From the NCBI RefSeq assembly GCF_000988165.1, contig NW_020169310.1, positions 1 through 64,000 of the forward strand: DNA of 64,000 nucleotides. The letters run 5' to 3'. This stretch comes from Vairimorpha ceranae. Lineage: Eukaryota; Microsporidia; Nosematidae. The notes under the pieces are model-generated. The model was given only the letters and a program-made list of their open reading frames with translations. It was not told the DNA's origin and searched no databases. This document shows positions 28,929 through 38,176 of this stretch, piece by piece. The stretch's first letter is position 1; each line of letters opens with the position of its first letter. The position numbers were made by a program, and so were the translations under genes.

Positions 28929-31900
28929 TTACACTCGTTGGCACTCTTGATGTCTTTTTGCAATTCCAAATAGTTCGAAAAACCATTTAAAGCCATTTGA
29001 AAATCCTGAATATAAACTAACAACCAATTTTTTAACAGTTTGACCCAATAGCGAATTATAAGCTGCAGCACTTGAATCTTGAATGATAGATGTTGTAAAA
29101 TCAAATACCTTACCTACTACTTTAATAAACACGGCGACGTAAAATTTAATTGCTTCAAAATGAGCATTAATCTTGTAAAGTATTTTTTGTTTTTTATTAC
29201 TTAAGGTAATTTCAAAAGGACTTTCTTGTGAAAAAAAACAAGAAAATGCACGTATTATGCGGATACTTACACTATTACTCCATGATATATTAATATATCC
29301 GTCATAAGTGCAGAAACTTGGTATCGTTGCGTCGTCGAGAAGTACCAAATCTCGGCATTTAAATTTACATCTTAAATCGCTCGGAGAAATTACGCAAAGA
29401 TTAACTCCCAATTTTTTTGAGATACCGAAAAAAGATATTGGAATAGGATCTCCAATAAACGGTATTCCTCTCGCTTTCGGCAACGCAGGCTTAATGATTT
29501 TCATTAATACGTTTATAAGCGGCGAAGAAAAACGAATTTTTTGCAGATTAAAATTACAAGAATCTGTTCTACAATATAAATCAACCTTTAAAATTAAAGA
29601 ATATGTGTCCTTTTCAACAAATAAAAGCTTAAAAAGTTGCTTTTTAAGTTTCCTAATCTCTTCCACACCAAATTTTTGATAACATAAATCATCTAAATCC
29701 TTTAAATTACTCTGTTCAATTAGAAACTTTTTTAATTTTGCTTTGTCTACAATGTCTTGAAAGCTCGTTTTACTAACAATTTCAATCCACCTTTTTTTCA
29801 ATAAACTATATTTTTTTTGCACGATTTTAATTGCCTCGGATTCATATATTTGTATACTCGGATCGACCATTTCATACTCGCGCTTTGAATTAACATTACA
29901 AATAGTAAAAGATAATATATCACTAAGCGGTCCAAACGGCTTATTCCCAGGTTTAACAAATTCTAAATTTTTAAAAGATAAAAGTTCTATTTGCTCAGAA
30001 TTCACACTAAGAGATAATTTGTTAGGAAGACAATAAAATAATTTAGATAGAAGATTATTGATAGTGTATCTTATAAAGTCCCTTAACCCGAAATTTTCGA
30101 TTTCAAAAATTATATTTTTACCCTTAACAAAACCACCTAAATCAATCGTAGATTCCCTAGCATCAAGAATAATATTTGTTAGTTGAACATACGAATGATC
30201 TTCTTTTTTGTCCTTAGCAAATAAAGGTGTAAGAAATGAATTAATAATTTTCAAAAGTTGAGTCTTCGTTAACTCACATTCTGAATCTTCAGTCTTGCAT
30301 TTTTTGTATTTATTGTTAAAACAAGCAATTAAGAAACCACCGTCGCTTTCATCCAAAAATCCGTCAGTTAAGTGTAGCTTAACAATAATACAATCATAAT
30401 TTTCAATATATCCTTTTTCTATATAAACAAAAGCAATGCCTCTTTTTGACTCATTCATATAGTTTAGATCAAAATTCGTAAAATTCAACTGTCCAATTTT
30501 AAGAGAACTTAAAATTTCTTTTTTAAGGCCAACTGTTAACGTTACATTGGTTGACAATGCATCACTGTCCCCTAATGAATCGACTTTAATACAACAAAGC
30601 ATTGCAGAATCAATAACATTATTACTTTGATCATTTTTTGCATCCAAAACTTTGTTTAAAAAAAGACCTACAATATTTCCTAACATATTTTGATCCATCC
30701 CGGCTCTAAATAAATTTGAAATTAAAATACTAATTTCTTGAGTAGAAAAGAGACTGACACCAAAAAAACAATCATCAATAAATAATTTTAAATCACCATT
30801 ATGATAGTTCAAATCAAAAAACATATCTTCTAATAATATAATATGATCATTTCGAACATATTCTGCCCCTGAAAAAACAAGTCTTACAAAAGGTCCTTTA
30901 AAAAGTTTAAAATGATTAAAAATACACAAGCCTTGCATATTGCTCGGCGATCTTGACGTATTACACAGCCTAATTCCTATCCTTGGCGGATCAAAACTAA
31001 CAACTTTTTCTAAACTCACACTTAAATCTTGTAAAGAAAACAATTCAAGTTTCTTCTGATTTTCATCAGCTCTTGGTAAAATCCATTTACAATAATCAGA
31101 AAATCTTAAAACAATAACTTCTGAAAACATGTCATGTAATTCTACGAAATTTTTGATATTTTTGTTTATATTGATTTCCATGCTTGTTAATAAACTTCCA
31201 TCAATCATTCCATTCCCATAAAAAACCAACTCTGCTGACAATACATATACTTCAAATCTCACATTATCACCAAGCAATTCAAAGCTGAAATCCGGCACCA
31301 TTAAAGACAAAAAAAGATCTGATTCAGAATCATTTCTTTTGTTAAAATTAATCTTAGAACTTACAGCAATAGTGTTGTCCTGTGCTTGTACTTGATGATC
31401 CAAACTAATACTAAATGGAAAAGGCTTATTTACGGAACCCTTTTTGTACAAAAGAATATAATCTCTTTCCGAAATCAAATATAATTCTGCTCCATCTAAT
31501 TTTAGATATAAACCTTCAAAAAATCCATCTGTAGTTTCATCAAACAATACAATTGCTTCTTTCCCAACAAACAAACACTCAACAAATTCTGAAAAATTTT
31601 GAAATGTCAGTCTAAACTTAATCTTAACAAATTCTCTAGAATTGACGGCTTCAAAACCAATTTTAGCAAAAACTGTAGAACCGTTCTTGATAATAAAATT
31701 CTTGTAGCAATTTTTATATTCAAAAGCAGTATTAATATTAACATAAGGAAATAGAAAGGTTTCAATATAAATCATCCCTTCTAAATAATTTTTTGTCCCC
31801 CTTACATCTCTTAATAAAAAACGCGGAGATTCAACTATTTTTTTCTTACTTTTACTTTTCGCTACGGTATTATCGCAAAAGCTATCTCCTATATTTATCA

Positions 31901-32846
31901 GATAAGAATCAATAAATTGTTTGTCATAATTATGTAGAATATCAATTGCACTTAACGACCAAAGAAGACTATCACGACGCAAATATTTCCATACCGCCGC
32001 CCTGTAAATGTTAAAATCCTTTTTTAGAAAATTAACTTTTAAATTTATAGGAAAAGAAAACCTTCCATCTTTAATTCTTTGTTCATAAAATGTTATCTGA
32101 AATGGTAAATCCCCTTCAAAATTCAATGTAAACTCTTCAGATTTTACATTAAGAAATTTAGGAATCATAATATTACAAAGCTCAAGTTCTACATCAATCT
32201 GAACAGTTTCATTTAAATTATAAAATTGAACTTTCTTAATATTCAATGGTGCATTTTTTTCTTCTGTTGACTTGCTAAAAAAAGGATGCGTAAATGTTAC
32301 ATCTTGAGAATGTGACTTTTTAAACTTAACATAACAAAATCTAAACCAAATATTACCAGTAAAGTGTACACCAATATTTTTTTTATGCTTTAAACAACTA
32401 TAAATAGCTTTTGGTCTAATATTCTTCCATACAATATCTCCTTTAAATTGTAAAGTTTGATATTTTACAACATCAATAAGCGGAATATGTATTTCTGCCA
32501 TTAATTCCCTATTTTTAGAATCTTGCGTACTAGAATACAAACTGACAACTCCTTCAAGAATTTGAATATTTAAAGGTGAAAAAGCACTGTTGTGCACTGC
32601 CTCAAGATAAATAGAATGTGGCCTCTTAGTGTTATAAGAAACCTGATAAAGAACATAATTTTTGAAGTCAAAATTGGACACAGAAAATACAATAAGAAGA
32701 ACCCTGGAAATAATAAAAGAAATAGTTATACACATAAAGTAGTAAAACCATCTACGCTTTCTTTTCCTTTTGATAATGACGTTATTTTCAAACTGTTGCG
32801 AAACTGTTACTTTTTCAATTTTTTCTGTTTCTTTTGGAAAAATCAT
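28929..32846 (-). CDS. Giant single-span membrane protein with repeated LEA/DUF3712-like beta domains
   Basis: The 1305-residue protein begins at an ATG after CCCCT. A short cytosolic leader ends in the basic cluster KRKRKRR (about 26-32), then one transmembrane helix (about 33-55), so most of the protein lies on the lumenal or outer side (type II). The large domain is beta-rich. Segments such as VHNSAFSPLNIQILEGVVSLY followed by a hydrophobic core and LQFKGDIVW resemble the LEA-2/DUF3712 lipid-facing folds of fungal vacuolar proteins (for example Tag1). That resemblance is weak. The C-terminal end has helical hydrophobic stretches. No enzyme motif was seen. Confidence 0.75.
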   Translation of the reverse strand: MIFPKETEKIEKVTVSQQFENNVIIKRKRKRRWFYYFMCITISFIISRVLLIVFSVSNFDFKNYVLYQVSYNTKRPHSIYLEAVHNSAFSPLNIQILEGVVSLYSSTQDSKNRELMAEIHIPLIDVVKYQTLQFKGDIVWKNIRPKAIYSCLKHKKNIGVHFTGNIWFRFCYVKFKKSHSQDVTFTHPFFSKSTEEKNAPLNIKKVQFYNLNETVQIDVELELCNIMIPKFLNVKSEEFTLNFEGDLPFQITFYEQRIKDGRFSFPINLKVNFLKKDFNIYRAAVWKYLRRDSLLWSLSAIDILHNYDKQFIDSYLINIGDSFCDNTVAKSKSKKKIVESPRFLLRDVRGTKNYLEGMIYIETFLFPYVNINTAFEYKNCYKNFIIKNGSTVFAKIGFEAVNSREFVKIKFRLTFQNFSEFVECLFVGKEAIVLFDETTDGFFEGLYLKLDGAELYLISERDYILLYKKGSVNKPFPFSISLDHQVQAQDNTIAVSSKINFNKRNDSESDLFLSLMVPDFSFELLGDNVRFEVYVLSAELVFYGNGMIDGSLLTSMEININKNIKNFVELHDMFSEVIVLRFSDYCKWILPRADENQKKLELFSLQDLSVSLEKVVSFDPPRIGIRLCNTSRSPSNMQGLCIFNHFKLFKGPFVRLVFSGAEYVRNDHIILLEDMFFDLNYHNGDLKLFIDDCFFGVSLFSTQEISILISNLFRAGMDQNMLGNIVGLFLNKVLDAKNDQSNNVIDSAMLCCIKVDSLGDSDALSTNVTLTVGLKKEILSSLKIGQLNFTNFDLNYMNESKRGIAFVYIEKGYIENYDCIIVKLHLTDGFLDESDGGFLIACFNNKYKKCKTEDSECELTKTQLLKIINSFLTPLFAKDKKEDHSYVQLTNIILDARESTIDLGGFVKGKNIIFEIENFGLRDFIRYTINNLLSKLFYCLPNKLSLSVNSEQIELLSFKNLEFVKPGNKPFGPLSDILSFTICNVNSKREYEMVDPSIQIYESEAIKIVQKKYSLLKKRWIEIVSKTSFQDIVDKAKLKKFLIEQSNLKDLDDLCYQKFGVEEIRKLKKQLFKLLFVEKDTYSLILKVDLYCRTDSCNFNLQKIRFSSPLINVLMKIIKPALPKARGIPFIGDPIPISFFGISKKLGVNLCVISPSDLRCKFKCRDLVLLDDATIPSFCTYDGYINISWSNSVSIRIIRAFSCFFSQESPFEITLSNKKQKILYKINAHFEAIKFYVAVFIKVVGKVFDFTTSIIQDSSAAAYNSLLGQTVKKLVVSLYSGFSNGFKWFFELFGIAKRHQECQRV

Positions 32847-33792
32847 AGGGGTTATGCTAAAATTTAAATTTATTATAAAAAATTAATTTATCTTAGGCTA
32901 AACAAAAATAAGTTAAATTTGAGAAATGATTGTATTAATTAATAAATTATTATAATTGTAAATATATTTGATGTAAATTCTTATAAAAACGTTTTTAATG
33001 GGATATTATGATAACAACAAAAATTAATTTATTTTTAAGTTTGACAGCTTTTCTGAACTTGCAAAATATGATGAAGTAAATTTAATTCAAAGTTTACATA
33101 CAAAGAAAATGTTTAAAATTTGTTATCTTTTAACAAGCTGGCAGTTTTAATTTACAAAGATTAATTTTATAAATGAAAAAAAAATGAAAAGTTAATTCGA
33201 TTTTAAAAAGAAGTAATAAGAACAGTGTAAATTTATATCAGTAAGACGGCAGATGATTTTAAATTTGAAATGTAGAAATTCATCTATTAAATACCGTACA
33301 GATTAAATCTTAATAAAAAGAAGCTTTACATAATGTTTTCATTCAATTAAGCTTTTACATTAAATATTATTTATAATTAAAAGCTGTTTTAGCGATTTTT
33401 AAGATATTTTAGTAAATAATTGTAAAATACAGATATTATAATAAGATATTTTGTATCAGTTCATAGATTTAAAACATTCTAGCGAAAATTATTGTAAAAT
33501 TTATCAAAAGAAATTGTACAAATTTTCTATAAAAATTAATTTTAGATCAATGAGTAAATTTTATTTGATAAAGTATAAATAATAATTACAAAGTAATTGA
33601 CCAAAAAGATAAAATGTATTTGTAATAAAAATATAATTTTTATACTTGCAATATGAAAATAACTTATTATAAATAGTGTACACTTACAACTAAAAAGCAA
33701 TAGTCATAAACTTCAAATCGTACAATTCAATTTTGTCGATGCAAAGAATTAAAATTTATATTTTTTAAACATTTACAAAATAAATATATTTA
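32847..33792. other. Spacer, no gene seen
   Basis: 946 bp, very AT-rich throughout, between the promoter of the giant membrane protein and the end of the RRM gene. No supported frame, repeat or fold. Confidence 0.5.
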
Positions 33793-34932
33793 TTACTTAT
33801 CTAATCCTGAATAAATATCAACACCTTGACTGTCATCATTATCTCCACTAACTTTTTTTTTATAATCATTTTGAATGGGAGATATATCCCTATCTGCTAG
33901 TGAATTTATTGATCTTTGAAAATTACTGCCTACTTTAAACTCCCTTACATAAACAGGTGTTCCTTTAAGATCTTTACCTTCAAGTTTGGATATAGCATCA
34001 TCACGAGATTGAATATCTTTAAATTCGACAATCGCAGCATCTCCTTTTTTTGTTAATCTTGAAAATACAGATTCAAGTCCAGTTTGCTTAACAAAATCAT
34101 CGATATCATGAAGTGACACGTTTTGAGGCAAGTTTTGTATAACAAGTTTATTAATGTCATTTGGATGTTCTCGTTTTATTTTTTTATGTTCGTAAGGATC
34201 TTCTTTAGGAAATCGCAAATTTCCATGAATTTCACATCGCGAGCAATAAGAGCATCTTTCTCGATCAGATTGTAAATAATGTTTATCGTATTCGAATCTG
34301 GATGATTCTTTAGAGCTATAACCATTTCTGTCAAAATTTTGATCTATTGCTCTATAATCATAGTCCCGACTGTATTGTTGCCGAGGTGGGTAATCACTAT
34401 TTGATCTAAAATCGTTATGATGTCTATAAAAGTTTTCATTATATTGAGAATTTCTTCTATCATCATATCTTGGACTTCTTCTATCATCATATCTTGGACT
34501 TCTTCTGTTGCCATATCGTTCATTTCTTCTATCATCATATCTTGGACTTCTTCTATCGTCATATCTTGGACTTCTTCTATCGTCATATCTTGGACTTCTT
34601 CTATCATCATATCTTGGACTTCTTCTACTACTTTGATAATCTACGTTATTAGAATCAGGCCTTTCAGATAAAGAATTAAAATGAAATTCCTGTCTTTTAT
34701 GCTCTCCTTGAAATTTTCCTTTACTATTTGATGCTTCAACTACAACACGATGTCCATTAATTTCAATATCTCTAGTATTAAGTATATTTTCTGCATCTCT
34801 GTCATTCTTAAATTCAACAAATGCGTATTGTCCCTTAAAATTATAGCTATCTATTTCTCCATACGCTTTAAAATAATTGTAAATAATGTCAGCATCAAGC
34901 TCGCGAGGAATTCTTCCTATAAAAAGCTTCAT
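33793..34932 (-). CDS. SR-like RNA-binding protein with two RRMs and an RS-type repeat
   Basis: 379 residues. RRM1 (about 2-67) has RNP2 LFIGRI and RNP1 GQYAFVEF. A central region holds eight consecutive RRSPRYDD-type octapeptides (103-166), followed by a low-complexity Arg/Tyr/Ser segment. A Cys pair (CSYCSRC, about 232-238) and RRM2 (about 262-335; LVIQNLP, DAAIVEF) follow. The layout recalls SR or Npl3-type proteins, which couple mRNA maturation and export; the exact orthologue is unclear. The ATG follows CCCCAAAA. Repeat-derived overlapping frames on both strands are artefacts. Confidence 0.85.
   Translation of the reverse strand: MKLFIGRIPRELDADIIYNYFKAYGEIDSYNFKGQYAFVEFKNDRDAENILNTRDIEINGHRVVVEASNSKGKFQGEHKRQEFHFNSLSERPDSNNVDYQSSRRSPRYDDRRSPRYDDRRSPRYDDRRSPRYDDRRNERYGNRRSPRYDDRRSPRYDDRRNSQYNENFYRHHNDFRSNSDYPPRQQYSRDYDYRAIDQNFDRNGYSSKESSRFEYDKHYLQSDRERCSYCSRCEIHGNLRFPKEDPYEHKKIKREHPNDINKLVIQNLPQNVSLHDIDDFVKQTGLESVFSRLTKKGDAAIVEFKDIQSRDDAISKLEGKDLKGTPVYVREFKVGSNFQRSINSLADRDISPIQNDYKKKVSGDNDDSQGVDIYSGLDK
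34435..34626 (-). repeat. Eight 24-bp tandem repeats encoding RRSPRYDD
   Basis: 192 bp. Four exact amino-acid copies are followed by RRNERYGN, two more exact copies, then RRNSQYNE. Period 24 bp keeps the frame, so copy number could change without disrupting the protein. Confidence 0.95.
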
Positions 34933-35390
34933 TTTTGGGGTAAAATAATTATAAGATTTTGAATGTGTGTATATAATAAAATATTTAATAATTGCACATA
35001 CAAATTAAGTAATCAAAATATTCTACATTTTAATTACTTATCATTTAATTTATATGATTGTCTTTAGAATTACTTCTTAAATATTTAATGTATTATGTTT
35101 TATATTGTTAAGGTCACTTAAGGTAATTTAAATAAAATACATTAAAATATTTCAGATTCTACGATTTGTTTGTTTGTTAAATTAATAGTATGAGATCATT
35201 GTCGATAAAACTTGCAATAAACTTTGTATTATTTTTATGTCCAAGAAAATTTGTTTATAATTTTATAGAATGATACTAAAAATATTTTTAATCAATTATA
35301 AATAATTAAGCATTTTTTTATTTTCTTAAAAATCTTTTATAAAATTTCAACTTTTTAAATTATTTTTTATATTTTTCATTCCCTTAATTA
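34933..35390. other. Divergent spacer between the RRM gene and PHS1
   Basis: 458 bp, AT-rich, C-runs at both start codons, no other structure seen. Confidence 0.5.
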
Positions 35391-35945
35391 ATGAAGTATA
35401 TCACAATTTACAACATATTAGGAATAATTATAGCACTAACTGCACTCACAACTAGTTACTTATATTATTTTACAAATAGAAAAATGTATCTACTAATATC
35501 AGCACTTTTCCAATCTTTTTTTCTTTTAGAAATATTAAATATTAAGTTACACAGAAGTAATGCTAGATACAAACCTACGGTAATACAACTATTTTTTAGA
35601 ATGTTTATTATTTGGATTGTTTTTTATTTTTATGAATGTACTACTAATTTTTTCTGTGTAGTTACATTTACTTGGTATTTTACTGATTGTATAAGATATT
35701 TGTATTATTTAACTAGAAACACATATGTTAAATTTTTAAGATACAACTTATTTATTATTTTTTATCCAATAAGTATTTACATAGAATTTCAATCAATGTT
35801 TAATGTTCTAACAAAACTAAAAGGAATATTTAAATATTTATTTCTTTCATTTATAATTTTATACATTCCTTGTATTATCTTTTTAATATTACACATGTTT
35901 AAGCAGAGAAAGTGGGCTAATAAGAAGCACATAAAATCTTTGTAA
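35391..35945 (+). CDS. PHS1: Very-long-chain 3-hydroxyacyl-CoA dehydratase (Phs1/HACD)
   Basis: It removes water from 3-hydroxyacyl-CoA in ER fatty-acid elongation. The 184-residue protein has about six hydrophobic segments. The conserved block TWYFTDCIRYLYYL (94-107) is followed by KFLRYNLFIIFYPISIYIE, where Tyr125 and Glu132 match the catalytic Tyr/Glu pair with the same seven-residue spacing as in Phs1. The Lys-rich C-terminus is typical of ER membrane proteins. The ATG is 8 nt after a CCC (CCCTTAATTAATG). It implies the parasite elongates fatty acids taken from the host. Confidence 0.85.
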   Translation: MKYITIYNILGIIIALTALTTSYLYYFTNRKMYLLISALFQSFFLLEILNIKLHRSNARYKPTVIQLFFRMFIIWIVFYFYECTTNFFCVVTFTWYFTDCIRYLYYLTRNTYVKFLRYNLFIIFYPISIYIEFQSMFNVLTKLKGIFKYLFLSFIILYIPCIIFLILHMFKQRKWANKKHIKSL

Positions 35946-35977
35946 AAATAGCATAAAAGAGAAAATAAAACATTTCT

Positions 35978-36298
35978 TTAGATTCTACTTTTTTGTTTAT
36001 TTAAAAGACTTTCTAATAACCTTTTATTTGTTATATAACTAGTTTTCCGTATCACTGTATAATCTGTATCATAAAGTAGTGGATAATCTTTGTCACTTTT
36101 TATTCTAATAACAGAATTTTGCCCTATTTCTATTTTTCCTAAAAAATATGCGACTATTTTTTTATCATTAAATTCTAATACCGCTTTATATATTGTTTCA
36201 TTTTTGCTATCTAAAGGTTTGTCAGAGTTAAGTTGTTCTAACAAGGAGTGTGAAATACAAAGTAAATCAATAATAGTGTATTCTCCTTTTTCTATCAT
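35978..36298 (-). CDS. Unknown protein (106 aa)
   Basis: ATG 36298 follows CCCTTAA, supporting a real gene convergent with PHS1 across 32 bp. The protein has an amphipathic N-terminal helix (IIDLLCISHSLLEQL), a beta-rich middle (YKAVLEFNDKKIVAYFLGKIEIGQ, SVIRIKSDKDYPLL) and a basic tail. The beta part could be an OB-like or Sm-like barrel, but no signature confirms it. Confidence 0.68.
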   Translation of the reverse strand: MIEKGEYTIIDLLCISHSLLEQLNSDKPLDSKNETIYKAVLEFNDKKIVAYFLGKIEIGQNSVIRIKSDKDYPLLYDTDYTVIRKTSYITNKRLLESLLNKQKSRI

Positions 36299-36942
36299 TT
36301 AAGGGACAAAAATTACTTGCTTAATGGAAGAAATTTTAAAATAATAAAATTTTTTTTTGAAATAAGCTCGTAAGTTGTTAATGTCGTAACCAAACATCAG
36401 AATTCCTTTTTTAAAAAATAAACATAGTGAGGAAGCTGATTGGCTACATAAATTTTAAAATTTTCTCTCAAAGAGAAGAATGGAAAATTTAAAGAATACA
36501 GGGTTTAACAGTTAAGATCAATGAAAATCTTTTTAAAAAAATATGTTGTAATGAAAATTTATAAATTTACTTAAACCTCGTATTATCTTTTAGTTCTGAA
36601 ATAAGTAATTTAACAGTTAATTTTACTACAATTTATCTTTTACAAATATTTATTTCAGAACTTAGTGTAATCTTGCCAAACAATAATTAGTAGATATACT
36701 TTTTAATATTTTTGAATTTATAAAACAAAAAATGGTGGTTTTTACACTTGTTAAATATCATATGTTTTTTACTATCATTACAGAATATTGATAAAAGTAA
36801 AGAACTATTTTATTTTGAAATATTATTATAATTGAAAATGTTAGCAGAATAAAGTGTATATGAATTGAAATAAGAAATTTTTACTTATGTTTAAGTTTTA
36901 AAGCATATGTTAAAAATCTTATTTACACACAAATGTTTACTG
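36299..36942. other. Spacer, no gene seen
   Basis: 644 bp of AT-rich sequence between the 106-residue gene and the end of the acyltransferase gene. No supported frame. Confidence 0.5.
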
Positions 36943-38091
36943 TTATAATAAATATATCAAATACAGTGCAAATGCACAATAAATATGACCATAAAAATAA
37001 ACGCTAGACCAAACTTTATAAATTTTAGATACATCTAATAAAAAAAATGGTACTGAAAAGTACATTATAAAAAAAATCATTTGAATTCTAGATAATATTG
37101 GATACAATACTGATGCATATTTCAATATAATTCTATTAACTCCTTTAATTACAGGAATAGAAAAACAAAAAGATAAAAACATAATTAAATATCCAGGTTT
37201 AACTCCATGCCATAAAGCCGATACAGTAAATGTAACAAAAGACGCCAAGAATATATTTCTATGTTTAATTTTGTCGAAATAACATTCTTTTAACCACTTA
37301 TTGGTTTTAATATTCCATCCTAGGGATAAGTCTTTAATACAAGTTGCTGTTTCTACCCTAAAAAATTTTATATTAAGCATATCATTAAATCCTTGTAAAA
37401 TATAACATCCATTTGAATAATGCCATGCAAAATAAAATCTAAATCTTTGTCCAAGGTTATAAAAGTATAAATTTAATAATCTAGTACCAATATTAATATT
37501 TTTTTTGTATAGTACACTAACAGGAAAAAAATTCTCTGTAATCTTTATTAAAACCAAAAAAATTGCGGATGCTATAAATGTTGGAAGCGGAGATGCAATT
37601 TCTGTAGATACAGGTGTTTCTATAAATTCTATAAATGTCGTAGTAGGTCCCAGAATAAGTCCAGGTATAAATACAATGTAACCTATTGCATCCAATAAAG
37701 TGTGCTTTTTATTATCAAAATCTCTCCCTAAATATGACATTTTAATTGTTAAAAGCATTAAAATACCTGAAATATCACATGTACCTTGTATATGAGGATA
37801 AAAGTCTTTACCAAAAATTTTAAATAAATATAATATAGCAAAATTAATTACAGTAAGTGAATATTCCTTAAATCTAAAAATAATCAATAAATTAAGATTT
37901 ATAAATATAGCAATAAAAAAATAAAGCATCTGTAAATAGCCAAAAGTTATGTACAATATAATACAGGCACAAATGTTATGTAATGTTCCTTTCTTTTTTT
38001 TCAGAGTAGCGCTGAGTATGAGTGTTAAAATAATTGCAGCTAAAAATCTTCTTTCTGATTCAGATAATTTCTCCAAAAAGTTACTAAGCAT
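36943..38091 (-). CDS. MBOAT-family lysophospholipid acyltransferase (Ale1/LPCAT type)
   Basis: It re-acylates lysophospholipids in the ER. The polytopic protein of 382 residues carries the MBOAT landmarks GWNIKTNKWL and SALWHGVKPGYL, the latter holding the conserved His (311 in the longer frame). SGILMLLTIKMSYLGRD and FIPGLILGPTTTF also fit Ale1/MBOAT1-2. The frame opens at 38139, but I start it at MLSNFLEK because this ATG follows ATCCTTTT, the same sequence found at the divergently transcribed Sec5 start. Substrate preference cannot be read. Confidence 0.85.
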   Translation of the reverse strand: MLSNFLEKLSESERRFLAAIILTLILSATLKKKKGTLHNICACIILYITFGYLQMLYFFIAIFINLNLLIIFRFKEYSLTVINFAILYLFKIFGKDFYPHIQGTCDISGILMLLTIKMSYLGRDFDNKKHTLLDAIGYIVFIPGLILGPTTTFIEFIETPVSTEIASPLPTFIASAIFLVLIKITENFFPVSVLYKKNINIGTRLLNLYFYNLGQRFRFYFAWHYSNGCYILQGFNDMLNIKFFRVETATCIKDLSLGWNIKTNKWLKECYFDKIKHRNIFLASFVTFTVSALWHGVKPGYLIMFLSFCFSIPVIKGVNRIILKYASVLYPILSRIQMIFFIMYFSVPFFLLDVSKIYKVWSSVYFYGHIYCAFALYLIYLL

Positions 38092-38176
38092 AAAAGGATT
38101 AGGATTACTTTTTTTTATTTTGTAGGCAAAAACAAACAAACAAACAATTTTTTAAAATAAAAAAAAGTATCCTTTT
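38092..38176. promoter_or_regulatory. Short divergent promoter with identical sequences at both start codons
   Basis: The 85-bp gap separates the acyltransferase and Sec5 genes. ATCCTTTTATG occurs at both starts, once on each strand (minus at 38099-38089, plus at 38169-38179). Neither start has the CCC found elsewhere, so ATCC may replace it here. Confidence 0.5.

Noticed and set aside
34344..34671. Long overlapping open frames on both strands over the RRM gene
   Set aside because: They are produced by the 24-bp coding repeat being open in several frames; their products are pure low-complexity repeats.
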